DNA of 10,597 nucleotides, from assembly GCA_001430745.1 (NCBI GenBank), contig KQ481969.1, positions 230,410 through 241,006 of the forward strand, in the 5' to 3' direction. The translations under genes were made by a program, and so were the position numbers. Within the stretch, counting starts at the first letter, position 1; every line of letters starts with the position of its first letter. Positions 8,323-10,597 of the stretch are shown here, in pieces. The DNA comes from Auxenochlorella pyrenoidosa (taxonomy: Eukaryota > Chlorophyta > Trebouxiophyceae > Chlorellales > Chlorellaceae). Below the pieces are notes generated by a model. The model did not search any database and had not been told where the DNA came from. It worked only from the letters and a program-made list of their open reading frames with translations.

Positions 8323-10464
8323 TCATTGCCAGGTGTTGATTATTCGGAGGAAGGCCCACATCCAGACGGGGAGGGTGAGCACCGCTGCGATGTACTGCCA
8401 GAAGAGCATTGTGGCCATCTCTGCCTCCCCTACGCGGTACAGCACGGTCAGGGTCTGCAAGGCAGGGGGAGAAAAGGAAGGAAGGGAACAGATTTACGAG
8501 GTACAGGACTGTGAGGGTCTGCAAGGAAGGGGCAGGAAAGGTCGGGGGGAGGCGCTGGAAAAGTGAAGCACGAAGGGGAAGGGGCGGACGAGCCATAGCT
8601 TAAGCTTCGTAGCTTTTAGCACACTTTACCGCACTGCATCGCACAGCTGTCCAGCGAGGTTCAGCACTGCGGGCCCGCTAGAGCCTGCCCCGCATGATCT
8701 CTGCCAACTGCTTCCCCGTGGCATTCCAGCCATGGCGCGGCGCCGCGCCCAGCATGCTATGCTAGTAGTTCCCCCGCCCGGCGCCTGCCTGGATGTTGAT
8801 GGCTGTGGGCGTGGCGTTGGACAGGAGGAGGATGAGGAGGAACATGGGGTCAGGAGAGGCGAAGAGCCGCAGGCGCAGCGCCGCCAGGATGAGCGCTGTC
8901 GACAGCATGGGCTGCAGCACCAGGCGCACCAGCAGCACGGCCGCGGTGACGTGCAGCGGCAGGCGCGAGGCGCCGGGGCCCCTGCAGCAGCGGCAGACAG
9001 CCGGAGGGCGGCGTGAGTGCGCCGAGGTCGCCTGCGGCCAGCGCACTCGTGTGTGTACAGCAACAGACCTCTCAGGCACTGCATCCAGCCATGCGGGGCG
9101 CCCTTGCAAAGCTGCAGAAACAACTGGAACGGGAAATTCATCCCATCCCATACCATCCCATTTAGCCCACCGGAACAGCACCGCCCCGAGAAGACTTGCC
9201 CAGCAATACAGCACTGCCCGACCCATCCCATCCCATCCCATCCCAGCCCAGCCCAGCCAACCGGTACAGCACTGCCCCGAGCAGGCTCGGCTGGGCAGTA
9301 CAGTACTGCCCGACCCATCCCATCCCAGCCCAGCCCAGCCCAGCCCGGCCCAGCCCACCGGTACAGCACCGCCCCCAGCAGGGGTATGGTGGTGGGTATG
9401 AGGCCGGCGCCCAGTGTGTCGAGCGCCTCGGCCAGCACCCGCAGGGCCGGGCGCGGCGCGTAGAGCAGCGCTTTGACCGGCGGGATGCAGCCCACTGCAA
9501 TGCCTGCAGCTCAGGGGGCGGGCAGCGGGAGATACCAAAATCAACAGATAAGAACTCAACAGAAGACGGGGGGTGGGGGAGCCCAGCAGGGGCCCGGGAC
9601 GTGATGTCAACAGGCCAGGGTGCTGGGTCAAAGCAGCAGGCAGGGGAGAGGCCGACTGCAGCGGAGTGTCCAGGTGGCTGCGCAGGCGCCTTTGCAGCAC
9701 CCATCGGCTGCAGACGCTGGCCGCAGCGCACCGAGGATGGCGGCCTGGGAGGGCAGCGGGAAGGCGGCTCCCCAGTCCACGGCTTTGAGGTACTGCCATG
9801 CCCAGTGTGCACAGCGCAGCGGCAGGCTGGCGCCGCCCCCAGCCGCCGTCTTGCCGCCGCCCCCGCTGCCGCTGCCATCCCTCTTCCCTGCTGCTCCCAG
9901 CAGTGCAGTCGTGTCCTCCTCGTCTGCCTCGTATGCGCCGCTGCTGCCAGCCGGGTACGGCCGGCCGGGTGACCATCCCAGGGGCAGTGGCTGCAGCTGC
10001 ACCGGGTGTGGCTGGAAGGCCACAGCTGGCTGCAGCTCGACCACGGGGTGTGCACGCAGCCCTGCAGCTGGCGCTCCATTGGCGGCTGGCTGGAAGCGGC
10101 TGCCCGGCGGGACGGGAGCAGGATGCGGCTGCAGCGTGAGCGGGTGGCTGCTGGGCTGGTACTGCGGGGCAGGTGCCGGTGGTGAGAGGCTCACGTGGTG
10201 GTACTGCTGCTGCTGAGGCTCCTCACGAGGGCTGCTGCCAGCTGAGCCGCTGCGGCTGCCCTGCCTGCCCTTGAGCAGGTCCGACAGGGTGGGCTCCTTG
10301 CGCAGCTGCGCCCTGACCGGCAGCCCCTCGCCGCCGTCGCAGCGACTACCCGCCCCGTCGTGCCCAGCTGTCGAGTGGTCGGCGTCGGGGCCCGGCTCCG
10401 GCGCTGCAGCCTGCAGGGCTGCCCGCGCCGCGGCCCTCCGGATCAGCCCAATGCCCACGGTGAA
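8323..10464 (-). CDS. PIN-LIKES (PILS)/auxin efflux carrier family membrane protein, 3' part of gene (last four exons, 400 aa)
   Basis: The gene is partial; upstream exons lie beyond base 10597. Minus-strand exons are 10464-9732, 9503-9359, 8981-8789 and 8454-8323 (TGA at 8325-8323). They sum to 1203 bases in frame. Introns are 9731-9504 (GTGCGC), 9358-8982 (GTGGGC) and 8788-8455 (a GC donor, CAG|GCAGGC). Counting from F1: the end of a helix (FTVGIGLI), a hydrophilic loop of about 200 residues (11-215) rich in Pro, Gln and Ser with QPHP repeats and an acidic patch (EADEEDTT), then ILGIAVGCIPPVKALLY (about 243-259). Hydrophobic helices follow at about 264-292 (LGAGLIPTTIPLLGAVLY), 299-332, 338-357 (DPMFLLILLLSNATPTAIN) and 368-397, with a WQYIAAVLTLPVWMWAFL ending. 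The GCIPPVKALL helix, the N-A-x-P-T-A helix and the E-x-A/S-x-x-L-F-W-x-Y finish are typical, from memory, of PILS carriers. In plants these sit in the ER and move auxin; the algal substrate is unknown. Confidence in family is high. Confidence 0.85.
8491..8530 (-). repeat. Duplicate copy of the last 3' splice site and exon start of the PILS-like gene
   Basis: On the minus strand this reads CCTTCCTTGCAG followed by ACCCTCACAGTCCTGTACCTC and GTAAATC. It nearly repeats the true junction 64 bases downstream (acceptor at 8456-8455, exon ACCCTGACCGTGCTGTACC...). The copy therefore carries its own acceptor (8520-8519), 21 bases encoding TLTVLYL (8518-8498), and a GTAAAT donor (8497). It may be a relic of tandem duplication or a usable microexon. 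Confidence 0.6.
9139..9382 (-). repeat. Minisatellite carrying three copies of the exon end and 5' splice site
   Basis: Minus-strand copies of the exon end GGTGCTGTACCG plus donor GTGGGC lie at 9382-9353 (the true junction, donor at 9358), 9285-9256 (donor-like GTTGGC at 9261) and 9194-9165 (GTTCCG then GTGGGC, donor-like at 9170). The offsets are 97 and 91 bases. Each is followed by runs of the pentamers GGGCT and GGGAT (plus-strand AGCCC and ATCCC): 9358-9311, 9258-9221, and a decayed set at 9166-9139. Each unit also holds a second, weaker copy of the TACAGCACTGCCC text. The array lies in the 377-base intron 9358-8982 and appears to have grown by tandem duplication of the exon-intron boundary. 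Confidence 0.8.
9293..9311. repeat. Perfect 9-base palindromic arms inside the minisatellite
   Basis: GGGCAGTAC at 9293-9301 and GTACTGCCC at 9303-9311 are exact reverse complements around a single A, giving a 19-base near-perfect palindrome. It sits at the junction between repeat units in the PILS-like intron and could extrude a cruciform or form an RNA hairpin. Confidence 0.6.
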
Positions 10465-10597
10465 CTGCAGGCGCAAGGATGGAACAAGGCAAGCACAGGG
10501 CACAACACCTTTAGCCCCGGCATGGCCGCAACACACGCCGCTATGGCATGGCAGCAACAAGGGAAACAGCCTGAACCAAGTTCGGCGCTTGGGGGGG
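10465..10597 (-). other. Intron sequence upstream of the first visible PILS-like exon
   Basis: The exon starting at 10464 is preceded on the minus strand by a CTGCAG acceptor (AG at 10466-10465). Beyond it the frame stays open to about 10560, but the text there is not hydrophobic carrier-like and no better donor or exon is visible. I read these last 133 bases as intron. Confidence 0.5.

Noticed and set aside
9139..9360. Regularly spaced repeats as a CRISPR array
   Set aside because: The repeats are pentamer runs and exon-edge copies inside a eukaryotic intron. There are no unique spacers of constant length and no cas genes.
8762..9976. A 404-codon minus-strand frame across the PILS-like region
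   Set aside because: It crosses three well-supported introns, including the pentamer array, and only locally overlaps the carrier's true frame. The spliced model explains the conserved helices better.
1..10597. tRNA, rRNA, transposon or viral genes
   Set aside because: I saw no cloverleaf-like text, rRNA core text, terminal inverted repeats with target duplications, or transposase, reverse transcriptase or capsid motifs in any frame.

Overview
This is a window of nuclear DNA from a GC-rich, intron-dense eukaryote. A trebouxiophyte green alga of the Chlorella / Micractinium type is the best guess. The supporting signs are high G+C, coding exons of about 55-200 bases separated by introns of roughly 90-380 bases, CAG-ended acceptors, Ala/Gln/Pro-rich coding tracts, and gene families with plant relatives (PIN-LIKES carrier, CBP60-like regulator). 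Nothing looks prokaryotic: there are no operons, and most long open frames are shadows produced by high GC. All gene models here were assembled by hand from splice signals, reading phase and remembered family patterns. No search was run.

Layout. (1) 12-951, minus strand: the first four exons of a D-3-hydroxybutyrate dehydrogenase-like short-chain dehydrogenase; the rest lies beyond base 1. (2) 952-1509: a shared upstream region between two divergent genes. (3) 1510-7938, plus strand: a 17-exon gene for a 1073-residue protein. Its first 400 residues follow the three-part fold pattern of the land-plant CALMODULIN-BINDING PROTEIN 60 (CBP60/SARD1) family. Its last 570 residues are a disordered Ala/Pro/Gln tail carrying a repeated Asp-Trp motif. 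(4) 7939-8322: a short tail-to-tail intergenic stretch. (5) 8323-10464, minus strand: the last four exons (400 residues) of a PIN-LIKES (PILS) / auxin-efflux-carrier family membrane protein; its 5' exons lie beyond base 10597.

The exon sums close in frame for all three genes: 3222 coding bases for the central gene, 1203 for the carrier part, 351 for the dehydrogenase part. That is the main support for the models. There is no evidence that the three genes act together. The first two could share a promoter.

The most interesting signals are: a CBP60-like protein in what looks like a unicellular alga; an unusually high share of GC-AG introns (6 of 23 donors, all CAG|GC and all in phase 0); short tandem duplications sitting exactly on splice sites of the carrier gene (a donor in three copies, an acceptor in two); and several places where an alternative splice keeps the reading frame.
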